Assembly (NCBI GenBank): GCA_963752345.1
Contig: CAVVYA010000014.1
Coordinates: 62,001-126,000, forward strand
Source: CAVVYA01 sp963752345
GTDB taxonomy: Bacteria > Pseudomonadota > Alphaproteobacteria > SMXQ01
DNA: 64,000 nt
Reading direction: 5' to 3'
The position numbers were made by a program, and so were the translations under genes. This document shows, one piece after another, positions 25,301 through 34,074 of the stretch. The notes under the pieces are model-generated. The model was not told where the DNA came from, searched no databases, and worked only from the letters and a program-made list of their open reading frames with translations. How positions within the stretch are numbered: the first letter of the stretch is position 1; every line of letters begins with the position of its first letter.

Positions 25301-25775
25301 TTAACGGCCGCGCTTCGGTTTGGCGGACGCCTGTTGGTAGACCGGGGCGCGGCGCGCCGCTTTTTCCGCGATGCCGGAACGGACTTCGCGGCGCTTGAGC
25401 TCTTTCCACACCTGGGCGGGCTTGATGCCGAGCGAACGCCCATAAGACGAGAAGATGATAGAGCACGTCGGCGCTTTCCAGAACCAGCGCGTGCTTGTCG
25501 CCGCGCGTGCCCTCGATCACCGCTTCGACCGCCTCTTCGCCGAACTTCTGGGCGATCTTGGCCGGCCCGCGGAGAAACAGGCGCGCCGTATTGGAACGCG
25601 CCGGGTCGGCCTTGCGGCGCGAACGAACGACGCTATAGAGGCCGTCGAGCGTACGCCCGTCGCTGCCGGCGCCGCGACCCGGAATCAGGCCGATGATTTT
25701 CTCGATCTTGGCTTTGCGCGGCTTGCCGTTCTTGGCGCCGCCGGCGGCCTTTCGCTTTTTTGCTTTCTTCACCAC
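25301..25775 (-). pseudogene. hisE: phosphoribosyl-ATP diphosphatase HisE, one frameshift
   Basis: The core reads 'RTLDGLYSVVRSRRKADPA', 'GPAKIAQKFGEEAVEAVI' and 'ESADVLYHLLVLWA', the HisE all-alpha pyrophosphatase with its acidic metal site. An extra T near 25440 breaks the frame; without it the chain continues 'LGIKPAQVWKELKRREV' and ends 'QQASAKPKRGR'. It removes pyrophosphate from phosphoribosyl-ATP, the second step of histidine synthesis. The N-terminus carries an unusual lysine-rich tail of about 25 residues ('MVKKAKKRKAAGGAKNGKP'). Confidence 0.85.
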
Positions 25776-25885
25776 GCAACCTCCCAGGCACGCCCGTTCG
25801 AGGCGGCGTGCGTTCTTTGTGCCTAACAGATTTGCCCCATCCTGTCACGCCACCCGCCCGCTCTTGAGCGGCCGGCTGCGCCAGG

Positions 25886-26677
25886 TCAGGCCGGCACCGG
25901 CGCGCGGCGTTCGTCGCTTTCGAGCCGGACCGGAATGCCGGCGGATTTCATATGCGCCTTCACCTCGCGCACCTTGAAGACGCCGAAGTGGAAAATCGAC
26001 GCGGCCAGCACGGCCGTCGCATGGCCCTCGCGGATGCCGGCCACCAGATGGTCGAGCGTGCCGGCGCCGCCCGAGGCGATGATCGGCACCGGCACCGCGT
26101 CGGCGACGGCGCGGGTCAATGCGATATCGAAGCCCGACTTCGTGCCGTCGCGGTCCATCGAGGTGAGCAGGATCTCGCCGGCGCCGAGCCCGGCCATGCG
26201 CCTGGCCCAGTCGACCGCGTCGAGGCCGGTGGCCTTGCGCCCGCCGTGGGTGAAGATCTCCCACTTGCCGGGCGCCACCTGCTTCGTGTCGATCGCCACC
26301 ACGATACACTGGCTGCCGAACTTGTTGGCGCCCTCGGCGACGAATTCGGGACGCGCCACCGCGGCGGTGTTGATCGACACCTTGTCGGCCCCGGCGAGCA
26401 GCAGCTTGCGGATGTCCTCCACCGTGCGCACGCCGCCGCCCACGGTCAGCGGCATGAAGCATTGCTCGGCGGTGCCGCGCACCACGTCGAACAGCGTGTC
26501 GCGATTGTCCGACGAGGCGGTGATGTCGAGGAAGGTGAGCTCGTCGGCGCCCTCGCGGTCGTAGATGCGCGCCTGCTCGATCGGATCGCCGGCGTCCACC
26601 AGGTCGACGAAGTTCACCCCTTTGACGACGCGGCCGTCCTTGACGTCGAGGCAGGGTATGACGCGCGCCTTCAGCAT
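25886..26677 (-). CDS. hisF: imidazole glycerol phosphate synthase, cyclase subunit
   Basis: Intact. From the ATG at 26677 ('MLKARVIPCLDVKDGRVVK') it has about 263 residues. The (beta/alpha)8 barrel shows Asp in 'PCLDVKDG', 'PLTVGGGVRTVEDI', the second catalytic Asp in 'LTSMDRDGTKSGFD', and 'VPIIASGGAGTLDHL'. It works with HisH. It starts one base after the hisA stop, so the two are coupled. The 110 bp to hisE (25776-25885) are the widest gap in this half of the operon. Confidence 0.97.
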   Translation of the reverse strand: MLKARVIPCLDVKDGRVVKGVNFVDLVDAGDPIEQARIYDREGADELTFLDITASSDNRDTLFDVVRGTAEQCFMPLTVGGGVRTVEDIRKLLLAGADKVSINTAAVARPEFVAEGANKFGSQCIVVAIDTKQVAPGKWEIFTHGGRKATGLDAVDWARRMAGLGAGEILLTSMDRDGTKSGFDIALTRAVADAVPVPIIASGGAGTLDHLVAGIREGHATAVLAASIFHFGVFKVREVKAHMKSAGIPVRLESDERRAPVPA

Positions 26678-26678
26678 G

Positions 26679-27404
26679 TCATGCGTCCAGCAGCTTGAGG
26701 GCCTTGGCCACATTGATGCGGCCGTCGTATAGCGCGCGGCCGCAGATCACGCCTTCGATGCCGGCGCCTTCCTGCTGCTTGATCTCCTCCAGGTCGGACA
26801 GCGCCGAGACGCCGCCCGACGCGATGACCGGGGTGGTCAGCGCGAAGGCGAGATCGACGGTGGCCTCGAGATTGACGCCGGTCATCACGCCGTCGCGGTC
26901 GATGTCCGTATAGACGATGGCGGCGGCGCCGGAATCCTCGAAGCGCAGCGCGAGGTCGAGCGAGCGCACGCGCGAGGTCTTGGCCCAGCCCTCGACCGCG
27001 ACATAGCCTTCGCGCGCGTCGATGCCGACGACGATGCGGCCGGGATATTTGCGGCAGGCGGTCTTCACCAGATCGGGATCGTTGAGCGCGACCGTGCCGA
27101 GAATGACGCGGCGCACGCCGGCATCGAGCCAGCGGTCGATGGTCTCGATGTCGCGGATGCCGCCGCCGAGCTGCACCGGCAGCGTGATCGCCGTGAGAAT
27201 GGCGGCGACGGCTTTGTCATTCACCGGCTTGCCCTGGATGGCGCCGTTGAGATCCACCAGATGCAGCCATTTGAAGCCGGCCTTCTCGAAGGCGCGCGCC
27301 TGGTCGGCGGGATCGGGGTTGTAGACCGTCGCCTGATCCATGTCGCCTTTGAACAACCGCACGCAGTTGCCGTCCTTGAGGTCGATGGCGGGGAACAGGA
27401 TCAT
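26679..27404 (-). CDS. hisA: ProFAR isomerase
   Basis: Intact, 241 residues from 'MILFPAIDLKDGNCVRL'. Catalytic Asp residues lie in 'FPAIDLKDG' and in 'IVYTDIDRDGVMTG', with phosphate-binding 'QLGGGIRDIETID' and 'PVIASGGVSALSDL'. It isomerises ProFAR to PRFAR, the HisF substrate. It is the half-barrel duplicate relative of hisF, which follows directly. A 250-bp gap with a REP-like repeat separates it from hisH upstream. Confidence 0.97.
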   Translation of the reverse strand: MILFPAIDLKDGNCVRLFKGDMDQATVYNPDPADQARAFEKAGFKWLHLVDLNGAIQGKPVNDKAVAAILTAITLPVQLGGGIRDIETIDRWLDAGVRRVILGTVALNDPDLVKTACRKYPGRIVVGIDAREGYVAVEGWAKTSRVRSLDLALRFEDSGAAAIVYTDIDRDGVMTGVNLEATVDLAFALTTPVIASGGVSALSDLEEIKQQEGAGIEGVICGRALYDGRINVAKALKLLDA

Positions 27405-27524
27405 GAACACGACTCCAAAACGAAAGAAATCCCGACATCATAATAGGCGTCATGGCCGCACTTGTTGCGATCCTGGCGGAATTGAGGATCACAATTGCGC
27501 GCGCCGTCTCGGTCTTTTTTTCTT

Positions 27525-27621
27525 CGTCATGCCCCGGCTGGGTCCGGGCCATCCACGCGTTTTTCGGACCGCCCGAAAAAGAACAGCCGTGGATGGCCGC
27601 GAACAAGTGCGGGCCATGACG
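27525..27621. repeat. REP-like long inverted repeat
   Basis: CGTCATG...GGCCATCCACG at 27525-27557 is mirrored by CGTGGATGGCC...CCATGACG at 27588-27621, with a small TCGG/CCGA stem at the centre. The 'GTCAT-CCGG-GGCCATCCACG' pattern resembles the dispersed intergenic palindromes of alphaproteobacteria. It sits inside the his operon between hisH and hisA. Confidence 0.65.
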
Positions 27622-27655
27622 AAATGAATAGGGAACTGCGAGCGCGCCGCCATCA

Positions 27656-28299
27656 TCACGGCCGCCAGCGCAGGAAGTTGTTGATCAGGGCGAGGCCGGT
27701 GGCCTGGCTCTTCTCGGGATGGAACTGGGTGCCCACGATATTCTCGCGCCCGACCACGGCGGCGACCGAACCGCCATAGTCGACCGTGGCCAGCAGGTTG
27801 GACGGATCGGCGCAGCGCAGGTGATAGCTGTGCACGAAATAGGCGTGGCGCCCGGCGGCGACGCCGGCGAGCAGCGGATGGCCGTCGCGCACGATCTGCA
27901 GGTCGTTCCAACCCATGTGCGGCACCTTGAGCGCCGGATCCGACGGCTCGAGCGGCTCGACCGAACCCTTGATCCATCCGAGCCCCTTGTGCTCGCCGTG
28001 CTCGTGGCCGATTTCCGCCATGAGCTGCATGCCGACGCAGATGCCGAAGAACGGCCGCCCGTCGGCCAGCACCGCGTGATTGAGCGCGTCGATCATGCCG
28101 GGCAGCGATTCGAGCCCGCGCTTGCAATCGGCGAAGGCGCCGACGCCCGGCAGCACGATATGGCTGGCCTGGCGCAGGCTTGCGGCTTCGGCGCTGACGG
28201 CGATCTCCGCCGCCAGCCCGCCGTCCAGGGCCGCCCGTTCGAACGCCTTGGCAGCGGACCGCAGGTTGCCCGAGCCGTAATCGACGATGACGACCTTCA
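27656..28299 (-). CDS. hisH: imidazole glycerol phosphate synthase, glutamine amidotransferase
   Basis: Intact, 214 residues, starting with GTG at 28299 ('VKVVIVDYGSGNLRS'), which overlaps the stop of the upstream gene as GTGA. The class I amidotransferase triad is present: Cys in 'PFFGICVGMQLMAEI', and His/Glu in 'GTQFHPEKSQATGL'. It makes ammonia for HisF. The longer ORF to 28864 arises from a frameshift in the upstream gene and is not a fusion. Confidence 0.95.
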
Positions 28300-28864
28300 C
28301 ACGCCGGCCTTGCCGCCTGGCGGGTGATCGGGCAGATAGCCGCGCTCCGCATGGCCGGGCTGCTGCACCGCGCTGGCATACCAGCCGGCAATCGATCCTG
28401 CCCCGGCCGCGCTCGGCACCATGGCGCCGGGCGCCGGACCGGCCAGCGGCGTCATAGACCGCGGGTGCGGCGGGCGGGCGCGCCGCCTGGGCGGTCACGG
28501 CGCGCAGATCGAGGAAGCGGCGCAGCGCATTGTCCGCATCGGGCCCGGCGACCACGCCGGCCTCCTGGTAGCCGCGGCGGCGCAGGGATTCGCGGCGCCA
28601 ATCGTTGCCGTTGAAGCCGACGAGCAGGGCGACGGCGAGCATGATCAGGCTTTCGATGGGCTCACCGAGGTCGGTGACCTCGAAGGTCACGCCGGCGGCG
28701 ATCAAGAGGGCGAGCAGCGCGGCCGCTTCGATCCACAGCCGGTGCCACAGCGCCCAGATCACGCCGAAGAAGAAGCCCGGCCAGGAGAATCCCTCCTTGA
28801 CCAGCACCGGCGTCGGGTCGTCCGACGGCGGCGGGAGGTGAACGGTGTAGACACGCAGGCCCAT
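28296..28864 (-). pseudogene. DUF2628 membrane protein, one frameshift
   Basis: Begins 'MGLRVYTVHLPPPSDDP' and 'LVKEGFSWPGFFFGVIWALW', the DUF2628 signature, then two or three membrane helices and 'GYQEAGVVAGPDADNALRRF'. An extra base near 28440 breaks the frame; the true tail reads 'PLAGPAPGAMVPSAAGAGS' and ends 'DHPPGGKAGV'. This gene is regularly found between hisB and hisH in alphaproteobacteria. Its function is unknown. Confidence 0.75.
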
Positions 28865-28888
28865 GGATTTCTGTCCTGAAAGCGCGCC

Positions 28889-29668
28889 CTAGAGCGAGCC
28901 GCCGAGCACGCCCTTGGTGGAGGGCACCGCGTCGGCCTTGCGCGGGTCGATCTCCAGCGCGTCGCGCAGCGCGCGCGCCAATCCCTTGAAGCAGGATTCG
29001 ACGATGTGGTGGCTGTTCTCGCCGTAGAGATTGTCGACATGCAGCGTCAGGCCGGCGGCCTGGGCAAAGGCCTGGAACCACTCCTTGAACAGCTCGGTAT
29101 CCATCTCGCCGATCTTGGGGCGCGGGAATTTGACGCGCCAGATCAGATAGGGGCGGTTGGACGCGTCGAGCGTCACGCGGGTCAGGGTCTCGTCCATCGG
29201 AATATAGGCGGCGCCATAGCGCACGATGCCGGCGCGGTCGCCGAGCGCCTTGGTCACCGCCTCGCCGATCGCGATGCCGGAATCTTCCGTGGTGTGGTGG
29301 TAGTCGATATGCAGGTCGCCCGCGGCGCGGCAGGTGATGTCGATCAGGCTGTGGCGCGACAATTGCTCCAGCATATGGTCGAGGAAGCCGATGCCGGTCG
29401 AGACGTCATACTGGCCGGTGCCATCGAGATTGACGGTGACGGCGATGCTCGTCTCCTTGGTCCGACGCGCGACGCTCGCGATACGGGCCGGCCGCACCAG
29501 CGCCGGCAAGCCGGCGTGCACGGCCGCCTTCGCGGGCTTGCGCGCGGCACCCGGCTTTTTCGCGATCAGCGCCCGGCTGGCGGGAAACTTGGTGGCGGAC
29601 GACTTGGTAGCGGAAGACCGGGCGGCGGCGCCTTTGGCCCCACGCTTGAGGACGGTTTTCGGGCTCAT
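28889..29668 (-). CDS. hisB: imidazoleglycerol-phosphate dehydratase
   Basis: Intact. The enzyme core begins near residue 67 ('RRTKETSIAVTVNLDGTG') and has the metal motifs 'GFLDHMLEQLSRHS', 'DLHIDYHHTTEDSGIAIGEA' and 'NSHHIVESCFKGLARAL'. It dehydrates IGP to imidazole acetol phosphate. The core is about 195 residues, as usual, but the ORF adds a basic Ala/Lys/Ser-rich tail of about 65 residues ('KRGAKGAAARSSATKSS'). The ATG at 29668 has GGAG upstream. A GTG inside could be an alternative start. It is the first gene of the his operon, divergent from hslV. Confidence 0.95.
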   Translation of the reverse strand: MSPKTVLKRGAKGAAARSSATKSSATKFPASRALIAKKPGAARKPAKAAVHAGLPALVRPARIASVARRTKETSIAVTVNLDGTGQYDVSTGIGFLDHMLEQLSRHSLIDITCRAAGDLHIDYHHTTEDSGIAIGEAVTKALGDRAGIVRYGAAYIPMDETLTRVTLDASNRPYLIWRVKFPRPKIGEMDTELFKEWFQAFAQAAGLTLHVDNLYGENSHHIVESCFKGLARALRDALEIDPRKADAVPSTKGVLGGSL

Positions 29669-29804
29669 GCCCTTCTCCTTGGCGGAAAACGGCCTGTTTT
29701 AGCAGGATGCCGTTGAAAGTCCAAGGGAAGCCCTGCCATTTCCTCGGCGTCGCCCGCGTCGTGGCACGGGGTTGCGGCCCGATTGGCCGCGCCGCGGCTA
29801 AGTG

Positions 29805-29833
29805 CTTGACCCCGGCGTTGGAATTCCCACATC
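29805..29833 (+). promoter_or_regulatory. candidate heat-shock (sigma-32) promoter of hslVU
   Basis: CTTGACC at 29805 and CCCACATC at 29826-29833 with about 14 bases between resemble CTTGAAA...CCCCATnT. It lies 40 bases before hslV, a known heat-shock operon in other proteobacteria. Confidence 0.45.
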
Positions 29834-29871
29834 TTTGCCACCTCTTCTCACCGTCGCCTGGATCTCCAAAC

Positions 29872-30414
29872 ATGACTGAACCCGTAATCTGGCACGGCAC
29901 CACCATTCTGTCCGTGCGCAAGGGTGGCCGCGTCGTCATCGCCGGCGACGGCCAGGTCTCCATGGGCCAGACGGTGGTCAAGTCCAATGCCCGCAAGGTC
30001 CGCCGCCTGGCCGGCGACAAGGTGATCGCCGGTTTCGCCGGCGCCACCGCCGACGCCTTCACGCTGTTCGAGCGCCTCGAGGCCAAGCTCGAAAAGCACG
30101 GCCAGCAGCTCACCCGGGCCTGCGTCGAGCTCGCCAAGGACTGGCGCACCGACCGTTACCTGCGCCGGCTCGAAGCCATGCTGGCGGTGGCCGACGCCGA
30201 CGTATCGCTCATCGTGTCGGGCACCGGCGACGTGCTCGAGCCGGAGGACGGGCTGATCGCCATCGGCTCGGGCGGCAATTACGCGCTCGCCGCGGCGCGC
30301 GCCCTGATCGACCGGCCCGATATGGACGCCGAGGCGATTGCGCGCAAGGCGCTCGGCATCGCGGCCGACATTTGCGTCTACACCAATCACAACGTGGTTC
30401 TCGAGTCCCTGTAA
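29872..30414 (+). CDS. hslV: HslV protease subunit
   Basis: Intact, 180 residues. The catalytic threonine is exposed by removal of the leader before 'TTILSVRKGGRVVIAGDGQV'. 'KVRRLAGDKVIAGFAGATAD' and 'IGSGGNYALAAARAL' fit the proteasome-like beta fold. It forms a double hexamer capped by HslU and degrades damaged cytoplasmic proteins. Its stop overlaps the hslU start (TAATG). Confidence 0.97.
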   Translation: MTEPVIWHGTTILSVRKGGRVVIAGDGQVSMGQTVVKSNARKVRRLAGDKVIAGFAGATADAFTLFERLEAKLEKHGQQLTRACVELAKDWRTDRYLRRLEAMLAVADADVSLIVSGTGDVLEPEDGLIAIGSGGNYALAAARALIDRPDMDAEAIARKALGIAADICVYTNHNVVLESL

Positions 30415-31747
30415 TGGCCCTTTTGCACAGTCCATCGTTCAGTCCGCGCGAGATCGTTTCCGAGCTCGACCGCTTCATCGTCGGCCAGACCGACGCCAAG
30501 CGCGCCGTCGCCGTCGCGCTGCGCAACCGCTGGCGCCGCCAGCAGCTCACCGGGCAGCTTGCGCGAGGAAGTGCTGCCCAAGAACATCCTGATGATCGGC
30601 CCGACCGGCGTCGGCAAGACCGAGATCGCGCGCCGCCTGGCACGGCTCGCCCAGGCGCCGTTCCTCAAGATCGAGGCGACCAAATTCACCGAGGTCGGCT
30701 ATGTCGGGCGCGACGTCGAGCAGATCGTGCGCGACCTGCTCGAGGTCGGCATCGCCATGACGCGCGAGCGGCTGCGCCAGGAAGTGCAGGCGCGCGCCGA
30801 GCTCGCCGCCGAGGAGCGCGTGCTCGATGCGCTGGTCGGCGACAACTGCGAGCAACGAGACGCGCCAGAAATTCCGCCAGATGCTGCGCGCCGGCGAACT
30901 CGACGAGCGCGAGATCGACGTCGAGGTCAGCGACTCGGGCGGCGGCGCGCTGCCGACCTTCGAGATTCCCGGCGTGCCGGGCGCCCAGATGGGCATGCTC
31001 AATCTCAACGACATCTTCGGCAAGGCGATGGGCGGGCGCAAGAAGACGCGCAAGATGACCATCACCGAATCGCACAAGGTGCTGGTCGAGGAGGAGAGCG
31101 ACAAGCTGCTCGATCAGGAGCGCGTGCTGAGCGAAGTCGATCGAGGCGGTCGAGCAGAACGGCATCGTCTTCCTCGACGAGATCGACAAGATCTGCGCCC
31201 GCGAGGAGCGCCACGGCGGCGGCGACGTGTCAGCCGCGAGGGCGTGCAGCGCGATCTGCTGCCGCTGCTCGAAGGCACCACGGTGGCGACCAAGCACGGC
31301 ACGGTGAAGACCGACCATATCCTGTTCATCGCCTCGGGCGCGTTCCATCTCGCCAAGCCGTCGGACCTGCTGCCCGAGCTGCAGGGCCGCCTGCCGATCC
31401 GCGTCGAGCTCAAGGCGCTGAGCCACGAAGATTTCGTGCGCATCCTGACCGAGCCGGAAGCGAGCCTGATCAAGCAATATGTCGCGCTGCTCGCCACCGA
31501 GAGGGTGACGCTCGACTTCACCGAGGACGGCATCCGCGAAATCGCCTCGACCGCCTACCAGGTCAACGAGTCGGTGGAGAACATCGGCGCGCGCCGGCTG
31601 CAGACCGTGATGGAGCGCCTGCTCGAAGAGGTCAGCTTCACCGCCGCCGACACGCCAGGCATCTCGCTCACCATCGACGCCGCCTATGTGCGCAAACAGG
31701 TCGGCGATTTGGCGAAAAACGCGGATCTGAGCAAGTTCATTCTGTAG
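30414..31747 (+). pseudogene. hslU: HslU ATPase, several frameshifts
   Basis: All parts are present in order but in different frames: 'SPREIVSELDRFIVGQTDA', Walker A 'MIGPTGVGKTEIARRL', 'FTEVGYVGRDVEQIVRDLL', the I-domain 'ASNETRQKFRQML', Walker B 'GIVFLDEIDKIC', 'RLPIRVELKALSHEDFVRI', sensor 2 'NIGARRLQTVMERLLEE' and the C-terminal 'SKFIL' that docks into HslV. The shifts are an extra T near 30565, 30849 and 31139, and two extra bases near 31230. All functional residues survive, so a sequence error is more likely than gene decay. It unfolds substrates for HslV. Confidence 0.9.
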
Positions 31748-32985
31748 GCGCTTCCGGTGATTCTTTGGTGTCCAAAGGTCCGTACAATTGACCGGACCTC
31801 TTAATCACCACTGGGTCTGCAGCTTTCTCTAAGGAATTCAAATAGGAGAGAAACTCATCCCTTGTGTTTGGGCAAAATATTCTCGCCTTTAGCTTCAATT
31901 CTGATCGCAGCGGTTCTTCGGAGAGATAGGCAGCGCACTCGTTGTCTATAAACATTGCATCCACGTAAGGAGCATAGCTGGAAATCATTCTTATATCATT
32001 CACCATGCCGCGAGTTGGCGGTCGCTTCTGGCCAGATGATGCCTTACGCGCGATCGCGGCGAACAGATAAGCCGCAACTTTGTTGGACGGCATTTCCGCC
32101 AGTCCCTCCCATAGGAGGAACTCCAGAGCGACTTCATATTTGCGGCTCTCTGCCACCCCGTTTCGTTGAAAACTGTCGCTAAGTTGTCGGACTAAAATAT
32201 TTGAGGGGTTAAATGTAACTTCGAATAGCTTTTCAGGATCTGCGCTTCTGCTTGCTTCCTCATAATGTCGTGCACATTCAAAAAATCCATGAACATGGTT
32301 TCGACCAAACGACGACGCTTCACGTGCGCAAACCACTTCAAATGATTGTTTTTCGGCCGCCCACCGTTGAAATAGCTCTTGCATTTGAGAATGTGTTTCG
32401 TCCCTCAACTCCCTGATCTTATTTATGAAGGCGGAGTAATTAGTATTCACGGATACGCGTAGCTTCGGCACCCATGCATTGCGCTTACCGTGGAGCACTT
32501 CGTCAACTTGACAATTAAGGAGTGGAGCATTGCCCGTCTTGATCCAGCTATCTGCAAATCCAAATAGCTGGTTCAGCTCGACTTCTCTGTCAGAAATAAG
32601 CGAGACTTCCCCGCTGAATTCCTTCATAAAGCCCCCGTAATTCGTTGTATATTTTTGAAAGCAGGGACTCATCCTGCTGAATATTTGAATTTGGAAAGAT
32701 GGCCTGATTTAAAATCAGCAGGCAGTGAATTTGGCGATCGAGAGAAACCCAATATTCTTTTAACGGTGTATTGGCACTTTTATCTGCTTTTGCCTTTACG
32801 ATTTCGCTGAGGGCGAATTGGTCAATGTAGATAACCTTCTTGTCTACTTTCGGCAGATCATAAAACCGCTTGTGGCCACAATCGGTACACCTCCTGGAAT
32901 AACTATCATCATCGACAGTTAAAACGCCGAGGGAGGCTTTCTTTCCGCACGCCGGGCAGTCCCAATAAGGAGGCATCTCGAACAC
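31737..32985 (-). pseudogene. zinc-ribbon plus PIN-like protein, one frameshift, AT-rich
   Basis: The N-terminus is a four-cysteine zinc ribbon ('YWDCPACGKKASL' and 'SRRCTDCGHKRFYD'). Next comes a strand with Asp ('KVIYIDQFALSEIVKAKAD'). After a shift near 32640 a long helical domain follows, and near the end 'APYVDAMFIDNECAAYL' and 'ARIFCPNTRDEFLSYLNSLE'. Acidic residues after hydrophobic strands at both ends suggest a PIN-type nuclease fold; this is an inference from pattern, not a named match. About 415 residues. Codon and base use are clearly more AT-rich than the flanks, pointing to transfer. Its stop lies inside the 3' end of convergent hslU, and it follows the XRE gene by 22 bp. Confidence 0.5.
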
Positions 32986-33007
32986 GGTCGTCTATTCCTC
33001 CTAGTAA

Positions 33008-33382
33008 TCAGCGCCGCTTCTTCTTCGCGTCCGCGTGCTTCACGCGCGCGAGGATAGCTTCCAATTCCAGTTCTTCTAATTCGCCGATGCGTTCGGCGAG
33101 CGTGTTGGCGAGCTCGGTCGCCTTGGGCGACAGGCCGGCGGTGTCGACCACCACGCGCGGATGGGACATGCGGGCGAGACGCTCCAGCTCTTCGGCATCG
33201 TCCCAGATGATGTGGAAGAAGGTGCAGATCTGGCGCACCAGGATCGGGCTCGGCCGGCCGCGCTTGCCGTGTTCGAGCGCCGAGAGAAAGGCTGCTGAGA
33301 TTTGCAATCCCTCGGCCATCTGCTTGAGCGTGATGCCGCGTGCCTCGCGCAATTGGCGCAGCTTGGCGCCGAACGGCGTCAT
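33008..33382 (-). CDS. XRE family regulator
   Basis: Intact, 124 residues. The N-terminal HTH is 'AKLRQLREARGITLKQMAEG' plus 'LQISAAFLSALEHGKRGRPS'. A conserved tail follows with 'FFHIIWDDAEELERLARMSH' and ends in a lysine-rich stretch. This arrangement, mltA-smr-XRE, is common in alphaproteobacteria, where the protein is a core regulator of unknown targets. Its ATG overlaps the smr stop (ATGA). Confidence 0.9.
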   Translation of the reverse strand: MTPFGAKLRQLREARGITLKQMAEGLQISAAFLSALEHGKRGRPSPILVRQICTFFHIIWDDAEELERLARMSHPRVVVDTAGLSPKATELANTLAERIGELEELELEAILARVKHADAKKKRR

Positions 33383-34056
33383 GGCACCGGCCGCTTGCGC
33401 GCGAGACGCTTGGGTGCCGGCGCATCTTTCGCGACCGGTGGCGCCGCGCGGTCACGGCGCAGCAGCACGTAGAGCGCGCCTTCGCCGCCGTCCTGCGGCT
33501 GGGCATGGCGCAGCGCCACGATGTCGCGGCGCAGCGCGGCTTCGTTGAGCCAGCGCGGCACCGCCTGGCGCAGCACGCCGGTTTCCCCGGTCGGTTTGTA
33601 GCCCTTGCCGGTGATAATCAGCACGCAGCGTTTGCCGGCGGCGACCGAGCGGCGGATGAAGCCGGCAAGTCTGGCGTGCGCCTCGTCCTGGGTGAGCCCG
33701 TGCAGATCGAGCCGCGCCTCGATGGCAAGCTGGCCGCGGCCGAGGCGCTGCGCCGTGCGCTTGTCGATGCCGGCGGTGACGCCGGGCAGCAGCGCGGGCA
33801 GGGGCGGCTTGGCGGGCGCCTGAGGTTGCGGCGCCGACGCCGCGCGCGGCTTGGCTGCGATGTCGGCGGCTGGCGCGGTCCCGGGCGGCGGTGGCGGTTT
33901 GCTCGCCGGCCGGCGGCGCGACCGCAACGGCCTGATGCTCTCGGCGACCTGACGCCACAGTTTCTCGTCGCTGTCGGCAGGAAGGGAGCCTTCGGCGGGG
34001 CTCTTGGCCTTGCCGGATTTCGTAGCACCGCCCCCCGTGGCGCCCCGCTTTGCCAT
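33379..34056 (-). CDS. Smr domain protein
   Basis: Intact, 225 residues. A basic, proline- and alanine-rich N-terminal 90 residues lead into the Smr domain: 'ARLDLHGLTQDEAHARLAGF', 'CVLIITGKGYKPTGETGVL' and 'PQDGGEGALYVLLRR'. Stand-alone Smr domains are nicking or RNA-cleaving nucleases. It lies between mltA and the XRE gene and overlaps the latter by four bases. Confidence 0.9.
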   Translation of the reverse strand: MAKRGATGGGATKSGKAKSPAEGSLPADSDEKLWRQVAESIRPLRSRRRPASKPPPPPGTAPAADIAAKPRAASAPQPQAPAKPPLPALLPGVTAGIDKRTAQRLGRGQLAIEARLDLHGLTQDEAHARLAGFIRRSVAAGKRCVLIITGKGYKPTGETGVLRQAVPRWLNEAALRRDIVALRHAQPQDGGEGALYVLLRRDRAAPPVAKDAPAPKRLARKRPVP

Positions 34057-34074
34057 GTCCCGGTCCCCGCCGCG

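Noticed and set aside
24864..25775. apparent HisE-HIT fusion protein
   Set aside because: An extra T near 25440 throws hisE into the HIT frame; the true hisE end and the HIT start are both visible.
27656..28864. apparent DUF2628-HisH fusion
   Set aside because: It results from one indel near 28440; the native DUF2628 stop overlaps the hisH GTG.
30414..31747. programmed frameshifting in hslU
   Set aside because: Four separate shifts, no slippery sequence or hairpin, and similar indels in unrelated genes point to errors.
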